Counted from the first letter of the stretch, positions 15,778-25,937 are shown. The stretch is DNA of 64,000 nucleotides from Enterobacter cloacae (GCF_013375935.1 NZ_CP056117.1:124001-188000); one strand, 5' to 3'. The notes: generated by a model not told the origin, from the letters alone. Numbers and translations are program-made.

Positions 15778-15782
15778 AAGCA

Positions 15783-15811
15783 AAACGGCAATCCTTGATT
15801 GCCGTTTTTAG
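15783..15811. terminator. Bidirectional terminator between yaeH and cdaR
   Basis: AAAACGGCAATC CTT GATTGCCGTTTTT, T-rich on both strands. The same hairpin, slightly varied, occurs at 25911-25937 and 59159-59185, each next to a copy of the CCCTCTCCC repeat. Confidence 0.85.
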
Positions 15812-15819
15812 TGTTTGCT

Positions 15820-15866
15820 CCCTCTCCCTGTGGGAGAGGGATGGGGTGAAGGCACCATACCGCACT
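15820..15866 (-). repeat. REP-like palindromic repeat, copy 1 (cdaR 3' end)
   Basis: CCCTCTCCC TGT GGGAGAGGG (15820-15840) followed by a diverged tail ending CCGCACT at 15866. Read in the cdaR direction the element begins AGTGCGG three nt after the cdaR TAG. Confidence 0.85.
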
Positions 15867-15869
15867 CAG

Positions 15870-17027
15870 CTATCGCTGTTCGTCCAGCTGCAGCGCCACA
15901 TACAGCAGCAGCCGGTCGTCGAAATTCCCCAGATCCAGCCCCGTCAGTTCCGAAATCCGGTTAAGCCGATACTCCAGCGTATTACGGTGAATGAACAGCG
16001 CTTTTGACGTTGCCAGCGGCTGCACGTTATGCCGGAACCACGCCTGCAGCGTGCGGCGCAGCAATCCGTTATTATCCATCGCCTTCAGACGCACCAGCGG
16101 ACGCGCCAGCTCGTTGGCCTGCCAGCCGCCCCGCAGGCTGTCGAGCAGGACCGGCAGCATCAAGTCCTGATAGAAATAGCTGCGGCTTTCCGGCATGCGC
16201 TGCTTGCCCACCATCATGGTGGTGCGCGCCGTTCGCCATGAACGGGCGATGCTTCCCGGTCCGGTAAAGTAATTCCCGAGCGCGACGCGAAAACGGAGCT
16301 GACCGTTCTCCTTCATGCGCTCGATGAGCAGCTCAACGCGACGACGATGATCTTCCGCGTCCCAGCGGCCAAACTGATTAAGCGCGGGCTTAAGCACCAC
16401 CATTTCCGTCAGGGAAACTATCGCCACCAGGTTATTACGCTCCGGCGTCGCCAGCATGTTTTGCAGCTGCTGTAGCTCCACCATGGCGCTGTCCACGCCA
16501 AGCTGTCCGCTATCCACCTCAATGACGGCGACCACGCGCGGCTGATTCAGGTCGATACCCAGACGCTGCGCCCACTCGCTCAGGGCTGGCGTGTGCTCCT
16601 CCGCCTGTATCAAATTCATCACCAGCTCTTCGCGCAGGCGGCTGTCCTGCGCCAGCAGGTGCATCAGGCGCGACTGCTCCAGCATCATCTCTGCCGTCAT
16701 GCAGACCAGCTCACCGTATTTGCGTAAAGATTCAGGATCGCCGGTCAGACCGATAACGCCAACAATTTCGCCTTCGAGACGCAGCGGCAGGTTGATCCCC
16801 TGGCGCACCCCGTGCAGGTGTTTCGCCACGGCGTCATCAATGTCCACCACGCGCCCCTGAGAGAGCACCAGCAGCGCCCCTTCGTGCAATTCCCCAATAC
16901 GCTCACGATCGCCACTGCCGATGATGCGTCCACGGGCATCCATTACGTTGATATTGGTATCAATGATGCGCATGGTTCGCGCCACGATATCCTGCGCCAT
17001 TTTGGTATCAAGATGCCAGCCAGCCAT
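15870..17027 (-). CDS. cdaR: Carbohydrate diacid regulator CdaR
   Basis: CdaR (SdaR) activates uptake and catabolism genes for galactarate, glucarate and glycerate. The 385-residue protein has an N-terminal diacid-recognition domain beginning MAGWHLDTKMAQDIVARTMRIIDTN and a C-terminal PucR-type helix-turn-helix (NVQPLATSKALFIHRNTLEYRLNRISELTGLDL). ATG at 17027 is chosen over an upstream in-frame start because it reproduces the conserved N terminus. No target operon is in the window. Confidence 0.96.
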   Translation of the reverse strand: MAGWHLDTKMAQDIVARTMRIIDTNINVMDARGRIIGSGDRERIGELHEGALLVLSQGRVVDIDDAVAKHLHGVRQGINLPLRLEGEIVGVIGLTGDPESLRKYGELVCMTAEMMLEQSRLMHLLAQDSRLREELVMNLIQAEEHTPALSEWAQRLGIDLNQPRVVAVIEVDSGQLGVDSAMVELQQLQNMLATPERNNLVAIVSLTEMVVLKPALNQFGRWDAEDHRRRVELLIERMKENGQLRFRVALGNYFTGPGSIARSWRTARTTMMVGKQRMPESRSYFYQDLMLPVLLDSLRGGWQANELARPLVRLKAMDNNGLLRRTLQAWFRHNVQPLATSKALFIHRNTLEYRLNRISELTGLDLGNFDDRLLLYVALQLDEQR

Positions 17028-17140
17028 ATAACCCTCCCGTGAGCAGAGCTCAAGCATAGGGGAGTTCAGTTACGGCTGCATTGTGCAGATGCCCAAAGGC
17101 AGAGAGAGATGTATGGAGTTGTGCTAAGGGTCACAGAAAA

Positions 17141-17171
17141 AAGAAAGCCCCTGCCTGTTGTAGGCAGGGGC
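17141..17171 (-). terminator. Intrinsic terminator after degP
   Basis: GCCCCTGCCT, 5-nt loop, AGGCAGGGGC, then TTTCTTTTTT on the minus strand, 9 bp past the degP stop. Confidence 0.93.
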
Positions 17172-17179
17172 CTGAGGGA

Positions 17180-18616
17180 TTACTGCATCAGGAGATAAAT
17201 AGAGGTATCACCACGCTGAATATTCAGGGCCAGCACGGAAGGCTTGCTGTCGAGAATTTTGCGCAGTTCAGCAATGTTTTTCACCGGCTGCTGGTTAGCG
17301 CCCATGATGACATCACCTTTTTTGAGGCCGATACGGGCCGCCGGCGAATTCGCTTTTACGTTATTCACCACCACGCCTTTATCCGCCCCTTTGTTGCTCA
17401 TCTCAGCCCCTTCAATACCGCTGAAGATGGTGCTGGAATCTACCTGATTCTGGCTGCTCTGCTGGAGTTCCAGGCTCACGTTAACCGGCTTACCTTCACG
17501 CAGCAGGCCGAGGGTGACTTTACTGCCGATTGGCATTGAACCCACTTCTGCGCGCAGGGCGGCAAAGCTGCTGATCGGCTTCCCGTTGAGAGAGGTAATG
17601 ACGTCACCCGCTTTAATACCAGCTTTTGCCGCAGAGGAGTTCGGCATGACCTGGCTCACGAACGCGCCGCGCTGAGCGTCAACCTTCATCGCTTTTGCCA
17701 GCTCTGAGTTCAGCTCGGTACCCATGATACCCAGCTCACCGCGTTTCACCTGACCGTACTGCACCATCTGCGCGGTCAGGTTTTTCACCATGTTGCTCGG
17801 GATAGCAAAGCCGATACCGATATTGCCCCCGTCCGGTGCCAGAATAGCGGTGTTAATACCGATAAGCTCACCGTTCAGGTTCACCAGCGCACCGCCGGAG
17901 TTACCGCGGTTAATGGCCGCATCCGTCTGGATGAAGTTTTCATAGTTTTCCGCGTTCAGGCCACTACGCCCCAGCGCAGAGACGATACCCGAGGTGACGG
18001 TTTCGCCCAGACCGAACGGGTTACCGATGGCGACGGTGTAATCGCCAACGCGCAGCGCGTCCGAGTCGGCAAGCTTAATCGCCGTCAGGTTCTTCGGATC
18101 CTGAATCTGAATCAGCGCGATGTCGGAGCGCGGATCTTTACCCACCACTTTGGCGTCAAATTTACGGCCGTCGCTCATCTGCACTTTAATAACGTTCGCA
18201 TTATCTACCACGTGGTTATTGGTCACCACGTAGCCTTTCGCGGCGTCAATAATCACGCCCGAGCCAAGCGCCATGAATTTCTGCTGCTGGCCGCCGCCCT
18301 GACCGTTATCCCCTGGACCGCCGCCCTGACAGAACGGTGAACTCTGGAATGGCGAACCGCCCTGGCAGAATGGCGAATTATCGCCGAAGAACTGCTGGAA
18401 GTTACGCGGCATGCGCGGCGTATTGACGGTTGTGCTGCCCTCAACGTTGATACTCACCACCGATGGCATCACTTTTTCGAGCATCGGGGCCAGGCTTGGC
18501 ATCTGCTGCGCAGGGACTGCCGACGAAGCCGTCTCGGCTGCCGTAGCAGACAGAGGAGACAGCGCTAAACCTAAACTCAGAGCCAGTGCACTCATTGCTA
18601 ATGTGGTTTTTTTCAT
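17180..18616 (-). CDS. degP: Periplasmic serine endoprotease/chaperone DegP (HtrA)
   Basis: DegP degrades or holds misfolded envelope proteins and is heat and envelope-stress induced. The 478-residue precursor starts MKKTTLAMSALALSLGLALS with a signal peptide ending near SATAAE. The catalytic triad is H135 (TNNHVV), D165 (RSDIAL) and S240 (RGNSGG), followed by two PDZ domains. The LA loop contains the two-cysteine segment with two SPFCQGG copies. ATG at 18616 is preferred to the one three codons upstream by homology. A sigma-E type promoter lies just upstream. Confidence 0.98.
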   Translation of the reverse strand: MKKTTLAMSALALSLGLALSPLSATAAETASSAVPAQQMPSLAPMLEKVMPSVVSINVEGSTTVNTPRMPRNFQQFFGDNSPFCQGGSPFQSSPFCQGGGPGDNGQGGGQQQKFMALGSGVIIDAAKGYVVTNNHVVDNANVIKVQMSDGRKFDAKVVGKDPRSDIALIQIQDPKNLTAIKLADSDALRVGDYTVAIGNPFGLGETVTSGIVSALGRSGLNAENYENFIQTDAAINRGNSGGALVNLNGELIGINTAILAPDGGNIGIGFAIPSNMVKNLTAQMVQYGQVKRGELGIMGTELNSELAKAMKVDAQRGAFVSQVMPNSSAAKAGIKAGDVITSLNGKPISSFAALRAEVGSMPIGSKVTLGLLREGKPVNVSLELQQSSQNQVDSSTIFSGIEGAEMSNKGADKGVVVNNVKANSPAARIGLKKGDVIMGANQQPVKNIAELRKILDSKPSVLALNIQRGDTSIYLLMQ

Positions 18617-18662
18617 GTTTCTCAATCTCGATTTACCAGATAACGCAAAATTGCTGTGTAAC

Positions 18663-18690
18663 TCAGATTCGTTTTATACCGCTTAGTTCC
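18663..18690 (-). promoter_or_regulatory. Sigma-E-type promoter of degP
   Basis: On the minus strand GGAACT (18690-18685) and TCTGA (18667-18663) are separated by 17 bp, with TATAAAACGAA between them, matching the known E. coli degP rpoE promoter almost base for base from memory. It lies about 50 bp upstream of the degP start. Confidence 0.8.
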
Positions 18691-18748
18691 GGGGATAAGT
18701 TTATGGAAAAAGTAAAAATTTATTGGCCGTCTTTACAAAACTCACGGC

Positions 18749-20263
18749 TTATTCCACGGCCATCAGCTTGCGGTATTCATCCCAGGCGTACAAATCCGTC
18801 ATCCCGCTGATATAGTCCTGGATGAGCCGGCAGCGATAATAATATTCCAGTACCGGCCAGCGGGAAGATTGCCGATCTATTTTACTGATGGCTTCGACGT
18901 ATGCCAGCCGGTGGCGGGTCGAAAGCTTTTGATAGAGGCGAGACTCAATAGGCAGGCGGCGGACGCGTTCGTTTTCTACCAGCTCGCTGAACTCATCGAC
19001 CGGGAGCTGGAGTAAAGGAGCATAAATCTCCAGCAGCCCACTGATAACCCGATATCCCTGCAGCTCCAGCTGTTCAACATCCGGATGGCTGAAAACATGG
19101 CGAACGGCCACGTGTTTATATAATTCGAGAAGCTGACTAAAACTACTCTCATCTTCCAGCAGGGCGTGATTAAATTCTCCGCTAAATATCATCGGCAAAT
19201 TATCAATGAAACGCGCGGCTGCATACGGCACCAGTTTATTCAGCGTGTTGACCCGTAAATACATAAAGAACTGATCTTCAGTGCTCCGGCTCAGCGAATT
19301 TGAGCGCGATTTATCCCATGCATTCTCGACGACCTGTGCAAACAGAGAACCTTTTTCATGCTCTCCCCAGGCATCACGAAGATGCTGATAAAGCTCCTCG
19401 ACGCTGAATATTCTTTTTTCCACCGCGTCTTCCAGATCGGCCACGCAATATGAAATGTCGTCAGCGGCTTCCATAATCCACGTCAGCGGGAAACGGCCAT
19501 TAGGCGTCAGCGACAGTTCTTTACGCAACCGCTCAATATAGGCCTCTTCCGATAAGTAATAGCCCGGCTTTTTCATCAGATAGCTATGGGTGGCGGGCGT
19601 CTCCCCCATCCACCATGCGGGACGGGTATATTTGAGAATGCAGCCTACCTGAGCCCAGGTCAGGTTCATGCGCATCAGAGAGTGCACCAGGCGTATGCCC
19701 TGCGCGTTACCTTCGAAGTGACACAGATCCTGACGCACCTTGCGGCGCAGATCGTTCAGGCTCTCCTCGCCCTCGCGCAGGCATAAATCGCGTACCGCGC
19801 AGCGGTCATCGCTCAGCGGCTGGCTTGCTGCATCGGAAGGGAAAAGGCGCTGTTTAAACCAGTCGTTGATGGCGGCTTCGCCGAAATGGCCGAAGGGAGG
19901 ATTGCCAATATCGTGCATCAGGCAGGCCATCTCAACGATGCTTTCGAACGGCCCGGTCAGCTCATCCAGCCCGTAGGTTTCCAGCAGGCGCTGCTCTTTG
20001 AGGCGGCTGAGGATCTCTTTTGCAATGTAGCGCCCTACCTGCTGCACTTCCATAGAGTGTGTCAGTCGCGTACGCACCGCAGCGTTACGCTCCAGCGGGA
20101 ACACCTGGGTTTTTTGCTGTAACCGGCGGATGGCGGGCGAGTTGATGATGCGTCCACGATCGCTCTCGAAAATGCGCAGGATCTCATGTTCGCTTTTCTC
20201 GCCCTGCGGCGAGCGGAAACGTCGGTGCCAGTTAATTTTGGTGCGAAAATCGATTGGTGCCAT
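18749..20263 (-). CDS. dgt: Deoxyguanosinetriphosphate triphosphohydrolase
   Basis: Dgt hydrolyses dGTP to deoxyguanosine and triphosphate, lowering the dGTP pool. The 504-residue protein is an HD-domain enzyme with H69 (RLTHSMEV), the HD pair H117-D118 in [16 protein letters not shown], and the family N terminus [15 protein letters not shown]. The ATG at 20263 gives the E. coli-like length; in-frame codons further upstream overlap the divergent mtnN promoter region and are rejected. It is divergent from mtnN with 82 bp between. Confidence 0.97.
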   Translation of the reverse strand: MAPIDFRTKINWHRRFRSPQGEKSEHEILRIFESDRGRIINSPAIRRLQQKTQVFPLERNAAVRTRLTHSMEVQQVGRYIAKEILSRLKEQRLLETYGLDELTGPFESIVEMACLMHDIGNPPFGHFGEAAINDWFKQRLFPSDAASQPLSDDRCAVRDLCLREGEESLNDLRRKVRQDLCHFEGNAQGIRLVHSLMRMNLTWAQVGCILKYTRPAWWMGETPATHSYLMKKPGYYLSEEAYIERLRKELSLTPNGRFPLTWIMEAADDISYCVADLEDAVEKRIFSVEELYQHLRDAWGEHEKGSLFAQVVENAWDKSRSNSLSRSTEDQFFMYLRVNTLNKLVPYAAARFIDNLPMIFSGEFNHALLEDESSFSQLLELYKHVAVRHVFSHPDVEQLELQGYRVISGLLEIYAPLLQLPVDEFSELVENERVRRLPIESRLYQKLSTRHRLAYVEAISKIDRQSSRWPVLEYYYRCRLIQDYISGMTDLYAWDEYRKLMAVE

Positions 20264-20345
20264 GTGCTCCCCCGCGTGAGAATGCGTTTCCCCTTTACCG
20301 CATGATAGACTATGCATCTTAACAAGGCACATCGCGAGTAAATCT

Positions 20346-21044
20346 ATGAAAATCGGCATTATTGGTGCAATGGAAGAAGAAGTTACGCTGCTGCGTGACA
20401 AAATTGAGAACCGTCAGACCCTCTCCCTCGGTGGCTGTGAGATCTACACCGGTCAGCTGAACGGTGTTGACGTGGCTCTGCTGAAATCAGGCATCGGTAA
20501 AGTTGCAGCGGCACTGGGCGCGACCCTGCTGCTTGAGCGCTGCAAGCCTGACGTTATCATTAACACAGGCTCTGCGGGCGGTCTTGCCCCGACGCTGAAC
20601 GTGGGTGATATCGTTGTTTCCGACGAAGCGCGTTACCACGATGCAGACGTCACCGCCTTCGGCTACGAATATGGTCAGCTTCCGGGCTGCCCGGCCGGGT
20701 TTAAAGCGGATGACAAGCTGATTGCCGCCGCTGAAGGCTGCATCAGCGAGCTCAACCTCAATGCGGTGCGTGGCCTGATCGTCAGCGGCGATGCCTTCAT
20801 CAACGGCTCCGTCGGTCTGGCAAAAATCCGCCATAACTTCCCGCAGGCCGTCGCCGTTGAGATGGAAGCCACGGCCATTGCGCACGTGTGCCACAACTTT
20901 GGCGTACCGTTCGTGGTCGTTCGCGCGATTTCTGACGTGGCTGACCAGCAGTCCCACATCAGCTTCGACGAATTCCTGGCCGTTGCAGCCAAACAGTCCA
21001 CCGTGATGGTGGAATCCCTGGTGCAGAAACTGGCGCGTGGGTAA
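20346..21044 (+). CDS. mtnN: 5'-Methylthioadenosine/S-adenosylhomocysteine nucleosidase
   Basis: MtnN (Pfs) cleaves adenine from MTA, SAH and 5'-deoxyadenosine, recycling by-products of methylation, polyamine and AI-2 metabolism. The 232-residue protein carries E12, E174 and D197, the catalytic residues of the E. coli enzyme, and SGDAFINGS near the substrate pocket. It is the first gene of mtnN-btuF-yadS; its stop overlaps the btuF start by 8 bp. Confidence 0.98.
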   Translation: MKIGIIGAMEEEVTLLRDKIENRQTLSLGGCEIYTGQLNGVDVALLKSGIGKVAAALGATLLLERCKPDVIINTGSAGGLAPTLNVGDIVVSDEARYHDADVTAFGYEYGQLPGCPAGFKADDKLIAAAEGCISELNLNAVRGLIVSGDAFINGSVGLAKIRHNFPQAVAVEMEATAIAHVCHNFGVPFVVVRAISDVADQQSHISFDEFLAVAAKQSTVMVESLVQKLARG

Positions 21045-21846
21045 GCCGTCCTTCAGGGCGCTGGTCGCCCTGCTTCTGCTCGCCCCGGCCTGGCTCACCG
21101 CCGCGCCGCGGGTGATCGCCCTCTCCCCCGCCAATACGGAACTGGCGTTTGCCGCCGGGATCACCCCCGTTGGGGTAAGCAGCTTTTCCGATTACCCACC
21201 TCAGGCCGCCCATATTGAACAGGTAGCCACCTGGCAGGGAATGAACCTGGAGCGTATCGTGGCGCTCAGGCCCGATCTCGTTCTCGCCTGGCGCGGCGGC
21301 AATGCCGAACGGCAGGTGAACCAGCTGTCGTCGCTGGGTATAAAAGTGAAATGGGTGGACGCGGAGAGCATCGAACAGGTGGCGCAAGCCCTGCGCGACC
21401 TCGCGCCCTTTAGCCCAACCCCGCAGCAAGCCGAGCGGGCAGCCGGGCAAATGCTCAGTGACTATGCCACGCTGAAAAGCCGGTACGGTACGCAAAAAAA
21501 GCAGCGCGTATTTCTGCAATTCGGCACGCAGCCGTTGTTCACAACCGGGAAAGGCTCGATCCAGAATCAGGTGCTTGAGACGTGCGGGGGTGAAAATATC
21601 TTTGCCGACAGCCGGGTACCCTGGCCACAGGTCAGCCGGGAGCAGGTTCTGGCACGACAACCGCAGGCCATTGTGGTGGTCGGAAATGCGAGCGAGATTC
21701 CTAAAATTAAACAATTCTGGCACCGGCAGCTTAAAATACCGGTGATTGCACTCAACAGCGACTGGTTTGAACGGGCCAGCCCGCGTATTATCCTCGCCGC
21801 AAAACAACTCTGTGCCGAACTGGCAGAGGGTCATACAAACAGATAA
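21037..21846 (+). CDS. btuF: Periplasmic vitamin B12-binding protein BtuF
   Basis: BtuF delivers cobalamin from the periplasm to the BtuCD ABC transporter. The 269-residue protein starts with GTG inside the mtnN end and has a Sec signal peptide (about residues 1-22, cut near LTAAP), then the class III binding-protein fold with [17 protein letters not shown] and [17 protein letters not shown]. Translational coupling with mtnN is likely given the 8-bp overlap. btuC and btuD are not in the window. Confidence 0.95.
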   Translation: MGKPSFRALVALLLLAPAWLTAAPRVIALSPANTELAFAAGITPVGVSSFSDYPPQAAHIEQVATWQGMNLERIVALRPDLVLAWRGGNAERQVNQLSSLGIKVKWVDAESIEQVAQALRDLAPFSPTPQQAERAAGQMLSDYATLKSRYGTQKKQRVFLQFGTQPLFTTGKGSIQNQVLETCGGENIFADSRVPWPQVSREQVLARQPQAIVVVGNASEIPKIKQFWHRQLKIPVIALNSDWFERASPRIILAAKQLCAELAEGHTNR

Positions 21847-21869
21847 ACACCCCATTCGAGGATTTAACG

Positions 21870-22493
21870 ATGCTCGTGTATTGGCTGGATATTCTTGGCA
21901 CAGCCGTTTTTGCTATCTCCGGCGTTTTGCTTGCCGGAAAACTACGCATGGATCCTTTTGGCGTTCTGGTGCTCGGCGTCGTCACGGCGGTGGGGGGCGG
22001 AACGATCCGCGACATGGCGCTGGCGAACGGCCCGGTATTCTGGGTGAAAGATCCAACGGACCTGGTCGTAGCGATGGTCACCTGTCTGTTAACCATCGTG
22101 CTGGTCCGTCAGCCGCGCAGGCTTCCCAAATGGGTGCTGCCGGTGCTGGACGCCGTGGGTCTGGCGGTCTTTGTCGGAATCGGCGTGAATAAAGCCTTTA
22201 TTGCAGGGATTGGCCCACTGGTGGCGATCTGTATGGGCGTGTTAACCGGCGTGGGCGGCGGGATCATTCGCGATATCCTGGCGCGAGAAGTGCCGATGAT
22301 CCTGCGAACGGAAATCTACGCGACGGCCTGTATCATCGGGGGGATTGTACACGCTACGGCGTATTACACCTTCGCTATCCCGCTGGAGAACGCGGCAATG
22401 CTGGGGATGGTCGTGACGCTGGTAATACGTTTAGCGGCGATACGCTGGCACCTGAAGCTGCCGACCTTTGCGCTGGACGAAAATGGAAGGTAA
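21870..22493 (+). CDS. yadS: YadS, TRIC-type membrane channel family protein
   Basis: A 207-residue inner-membrane protein with about seven hydrophobic segments and two internal repeats (DPFGVLVLGVVTAVGGGTIRD and LVAICMGVLTGVGGGIIRD). The duplicated GGG-IRD feature is typical of the UPF0126/TRIC cation channel family. The physiological role in enterobacteria is not established. It follows btuF by 23 bp and is followed by a bidirectional terminator. Confidence 0.92.
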   Translation: MLVYWLDILGTAVFAISGVLLAGKLRMDPFGVLVLGVVTAVGGGTIRDMALANGPVFWVKDPTDLVVAMVTCLLTIVLVRQPRRLPKWVLPVLDAVGLAVFVGIGVNKAFIAGIGPLVAICMGVLTGVGGGIIRDILAREVPMILRTEIYATACIIGGIVHATAYYTFAIPLENAAMLGMVVTLVIRLAAIRWHLKLPTFALDENGR

Positions 22494-22498
22494 AAAGC

Positions 22499-22528
22499 AA
22501 AAACGGTAACCGCCAGGTTACCGTTTTT
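22499..22528. terminator. Bidirectional terminator between yadS and erpA
   Basis: Perfect 13-bp arms AAAAACGGTAACC and GGTTACCGTTTTT with a 4-base loop GCCA; usable in both directions between convergent genes. Confidence 0.93.
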
Positions 22529-22572
22529 CGTGTCTGCCGGGGTGAGTGCCTCAGCCCGCACCGTCCGCAACG

Positions 22573-22917
22573 TTAGATGCTGAACGACGATCCACACCCG
22601 CAGGTGCTGGTCGCGTTAGGGTTCGTCACCACAAAGCGCGACCCTTCCAGACCTTCGGTGTAATCCACCGAACCGCCGACGAGGTATTGCAGGCTCATCG
22701 GGTCAACCACCAGCGCGACGCCCTGTTTCTCGATAGTCATATCACCATCGTTAACCTGGTCGTCAAAGGTAAAACCATACTGGAAGCCGCTGCAGCCGCC
22801 GCCGGTAATATAAACACGCAGTTTCAGATCCGGATTGTCCTCGTCGGCAATCAGGGTTTTCACTTTTTTCGCTGCTGCTTCGGTAAATTCCAGCGGCAAC
22901 GCTACGTCATCACTCAT
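22573..22917 (-). CDS. erpA: Iron-sulfur cluster insertion protein ErpA
   Basis: ErpA is an A-type carrier that hands [4Fe-4S] clusters to apo-enzymes, including IspG/IspH of isoprenoid synthesis. The 114-residue protein contains the three cluster-ligand cysteines C42 (GGGCSGF), C106 and C108 (STCGCGSSF). It is transcribed alone, convergent with yadS. Confidence 0.98.
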   Translation of the reverse strand: MSDDVALPLEFTEAAAKKVKTLIADEDNPDLKLRVYITGGGCSGFQYGFTFDDQVNDGDMTIEKQGVALVVDPMSLQYLVGGSVDYTEGLEGSRFVVTNPNATSTCGCGSSFSI

Positions 22918-23002
22918 CTTATGCTCCCATGAATACTGCTACTGCTATTGGGTAAAAATCACCCAATTCTTTTTGTCATTATCTAATACCCTGGTAATTC
23001 AT

Positions 23003-24405
23003 TCAAGTATTCTGCTTCAGGGCCTGTTCAGCATCCTGTTTCGCCAGGGTACGGGCAAGAATGGTGGAGTATAGCGGTTTTCCACCCAGGAATTGGGCTA
23101 ATAGTGTCGCGCCGAGGCAGGTAATGATCATTGGCAAAATGAGCTGGTAATTATCGGTCATTTCCAGCACCAGCACGATCCCGGTCAGCGGCGCGCGCAG
23201 GGAGGCCGCCAGCAGCGCCCCCATCCCCGCAACGGCAAACGTCCCGGCATCCAGATGATAGGCCGGGAAGCCAACCGCCGCCGCCATCCCAAACGCGGTT
23301 CCCAGCAGCGTGCCCAGCGCCAGCATCGGGGCAAAAATCCCTCCCGGCGCGCCGGAGGAGAAGCAGAGCACGGTGGTGATCACCCGCGAGATAAACATAA
23401 ACAGCAGCAGGCCGACGCTAAAATTGCCCGCTGCCGCAACGGGTATCAGCCCAAATCCGCCGCCTGCCGCGTTCGGTTCGATAAAGCCGAGGATCCCGCA
23501 CACTCCGCCAAGCAGCCCCCCCCCACCAGCACCCATCGGGTGGTGTTTCCGCCGTGGATGCGCTGAAACATATCCTGCGCACGTAAAATCAGCGTATTGA
23601 AAAGCGGGCCGACCACGCCAAAAATCATGCCAAGCACCAGATACAGCCACAGGGTGTTGACCGGCGCGTTGGTCAGCTTACCCACCTCAATCACCGCCCC
23701 TTCGCCGTTGAAGATGCGAAAGACGATGCTCGACATAATCACGCCGGTAAACACCGCTTTAATGGAGATAAGGTTGTAGCGGAACTGGGCGCGCATCTCT
23801 TCGATAATGAACAGGATCCCCGCCAGCGGCGCATTGAACGCGGCAGACAGCCCGGCCGCCGCCCCCGTCGCCAGCAGCGTATGGCGCGCTTCGGCGCTGC
23901 GCATACGGAACAGATCGCCGACCATACGCCCGACGTTACCGCCAAGCTGTACCGTTGGTCCTTCCCGTCCGAGCACCATTCCCGCCCCGAGCGTTCCCAT
24001 CCCGCCGATAAATTTCACAGGAAGCACGCGCCACCAGCGAACCGGGCGTAGCTCTTCCAGCGCCCCTTCAATTTCCGGGATCCCCGAGCCGCCCGCTTCG
24101 GGTGCGAATTTACGTACCAGGAAATAGCCCACCATGGCAAACAGGGCCGAAAGGCCAAAGGCCCACGCCCAGACCAGCCATTCACGATCCGCAAAGCTGG
24201 CGACGGTGCCTATGCGCCAGTTGAGCACCGCGTTGACGGCTTTCTCAAACGCGACGCCCACGAGACCGGCCAGCGTGCCCACAACGGCAGCTGCCAGCAG
24301 AATGGCTAACGGGGTTTTGTCACGGTTGAGCAGCCGCCGGATGCTGACCCGGCGCTTCGCGCGCGTAAACTGCTGTTGTTCAAAAGACGGAGTGATCTCG
24401 TTCAT
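23003..24405 (-). pseudogene. clcA: Chloride/proton antiporter ClcA, frameshifted
   Basis: ClcA exchanges two Cl- for one H+ and helps in extreme acid resistance. The N-terminal half ([13 protein letters not shown]..., ATG at 24405) includes the filter motif GSGIPEIEG and GREGPTV, and runs through [13 protein letters not shown]. There the frame breaks in a run of nine C (plus strand 23516-23524); the rest, [11 protein letters not shown] through [11 protein letters not shown] to [15 protein letters not shown], is intact in another frame. Alignment with E. coli fits seven C, or one more than nine. As read, the product ends 22 residues after the break and lacks the C-terminal half. A TTG eight codons upstream is an alternative start. 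Sequencing error in the homopolymer cannot be excluded. Confidence 0.9.
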
Positions 24406-24479
24406 TACCTTTTCTGTTTCGTCATACAAATGGCCGCAGGGATTTTACCAGAGACAGTCCCCTCGTCCCCTGAAAAATA

Positions 24480-24495
24480 CTTAACAATTGTTAAG
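24480..24495. promoter_or_regulatory. 16-bp perfect palindrome in the hemL upstream region
   Basis: CTTAACAATTGTTAAG, a perfect dyad with no spacer, 88 bp upstream of hemL and 75 bp upstream of the divergent clcA. It has the form of an operator for a dimeric regulator; the regulator is unknown. Confidence 0.5.
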
Positions 24496-24582
24496 CCCTT
24501 TACGGGGCAAAAATTTTATAACCTCATCCGGATCACTTAGAATAGTCTCCTTAACTTATTTCTACGAACCAGGAACGACGCC

Positions 24583-25863
24583 ATGAGCAAGTCTGAAAAC
24601 CTCTACAGCGCAGCCCGCGAGCTTATCCCAGGCGGCGTAAACTCACCGGTGCGCGCCTTTACCGGCGTGGGTGGCACCCCGCTGTTTATCGAACGTGCGG
24701 ATGGCGCGTATCTGTATGATGTGGATGGCAAAGCCTATGTCGACTACGTCGGCTCCTGGGGGCCAATGGTGCTGGGGCATAACCACCCGGCGATCCGCAA
24801 CGCGGTGATTGAAGCCGCTCAGCGCGGCCTGAGCTTCGGTGCGCCAACCGAGATGGAAGTCAAAATGGCGGAGCTGGTCACCGAGCTGGTGCCGACAATG
24901 GACATGGTACGTATGGTGAACTCCGGTACGGAAGCGACCATGAGCGCCATCCGTCTGGCGCGCGGCTTTACCGGCCGTGACAAGATCATCAAGTTCGAAG
25001 GCTGTTACCACGGCCACGCCGACTGCCTGCTGGTGAAAGCCGGTTCCGGCGCCCTGACGCTCGGTCAGCCTAACTCTCCGGGCGTGCCGGCTGACTTCGC
25101 AAAACATACCCTCACCTGCACCTATAACGATCTGGACACCGTTCGCGCGGCGTTCGAGCAGTATCCGCAGGAGATCGCCTGCATCATCGTCGAACCGGTG
25201 GCGGGCAACATGAACTGCATCCCACCGCAGCCGGATTTCCTGCCGGGCCTGCGCGCGCTGTGTGATGAATTCGGCGCGCTGCTGATCATCGACGAAGTGA
25301 TGACCGGCTTCCGCGTGGCGCTGGCGGGCGCCCAGTCTTATTATGGCGTTGAGCCTGACCTCACCTGTCTGGGCAAAATTATCGGCGGCGGCATGCCTGT
25401 CGGGGCGTTTGGTGGCCGTAAGGACGTGATGGACGCGCTGGCGCCAACCGGTCCGGTTTACCAGGCGGGTACGCTCTCCGGTAACCCCATTGCGATGGCG
25501 GCGGGCTTTGCCTGTCTGACCGAAGTGGCGCAGCCGGGTATCCACGAAACCCTGACGGACCGGACGACGCAGCTGGCGAACGGCCTTCTGGAAGCCGCAG
25601 AAGAGGCGGGTATTCCGCTGGTGGTTAACCACGTCGGCGGTATGTTCGGCATTTTCTTCACCGACGCGAAAGCCGTTACCTGCTATCAGGACGTGGTGAA
25701 GTGCGACGTGGAACGCTTCAAACGCTTCTTCCACCTGATGCTGGAAGAAGGCGTATATCTGGCACCGTCAGCGTTTGAAGCGGGCTTTATGTCCGTGGCG
25801 CACAGCGAAGAAGATATCAATAACACCATCGACGCAGCGCGTAAGGCATTTGCGAAGCTGTAA
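24583..25863 (+). CDS. hemL: Glutamate-1-semialdehyde 2,1-aminomutase
   Basis: HemL converts glutamate-1-semialdehyde to 5-aminolevulinate, the second step of the C5 haem pathway. The 426-residue PLP enzyme has the Schiff-base lysine K265 in [18 protein letters not shown], the [15 protein letters not shown] cofactor region, and DEVMTGFR before it. It is monocistronic, divergent from clcA and convergent with fhuB. Confidence 0.98.
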   Translation: MSKSENLYSAARELIPGGVNSPVRAFTGVGGTPLFIERADGAYLYDVDGKAYVDYVGSWGPMVLGHNHPAIRNAVIEAAQRGLSFGAPTEMEVKMAELVTELVPTMDMVRMVNSGTEATMSAIRLARGFTGRDKIIKFEGCYHGHADCLLVKAGSGALTLGQPNSPGVPADFAKHTLTCTYNDLDTVRAAFEQYPQEIACIIVEPVAGNMNCIPPQPDFLPGLRALCDEFGALLIIDEVMTGFRVALAGAQSYYGVEPDLTCLGKIIGGGMPVGAFGGRKDVMDALAPTGPVYQAGTLSGNPIAMAAGFACLTEVAQPGIHETLTDRTTQLANGLLEAAEEAGIPLVVNHVGGMFGIFFTDAKAVTCYQDVVKCDVERFKRFFHLMLEEGVYLAPSAFEAGFMSVAHSEEDINNTIDAARKAFAKL

Positions 25864-25866
25864 AAT

Positions 25867-25900
25867 GTGCGGCTTGATATCCCCTCCCACAGGGAGAGGG
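25867..25900 (+). repeat. REP-like palindromic repeat, copy 2 (hemL 3' end)
   Basis: Shortened copy: GTGCGGCTTGAT, then a palindrome ending AGGGAGAGGG. It begins three nt after the hemL TAA, in the hemL direction. The adjacent AGCAAACGC spacer and terminator hairpin also match the arrangement at 15783-15866. Confidence 0.8.
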
Positions 25901-25910
25901 AGCAAACGCT

Positions 25911-25937
25911 AAAACGGCAATCCAAGGATTGCCGTTT
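25911..25937. terminator. Bidirectional terminator between hemL and fhuB
   Basis: AAACGGCAATCC AA GGATTGCCGTTT with T-rich flanks on both strands; related to the hairpin at 15783-15811. Confidence 0.85.

Noticed and set aside
24643..25734. Minus-strand frame of over 360 codons opposite hemL
   Set aside because: Codon periodicity belongs to hemL on the plus strand; the protein is His/Arg-rich with no known family.
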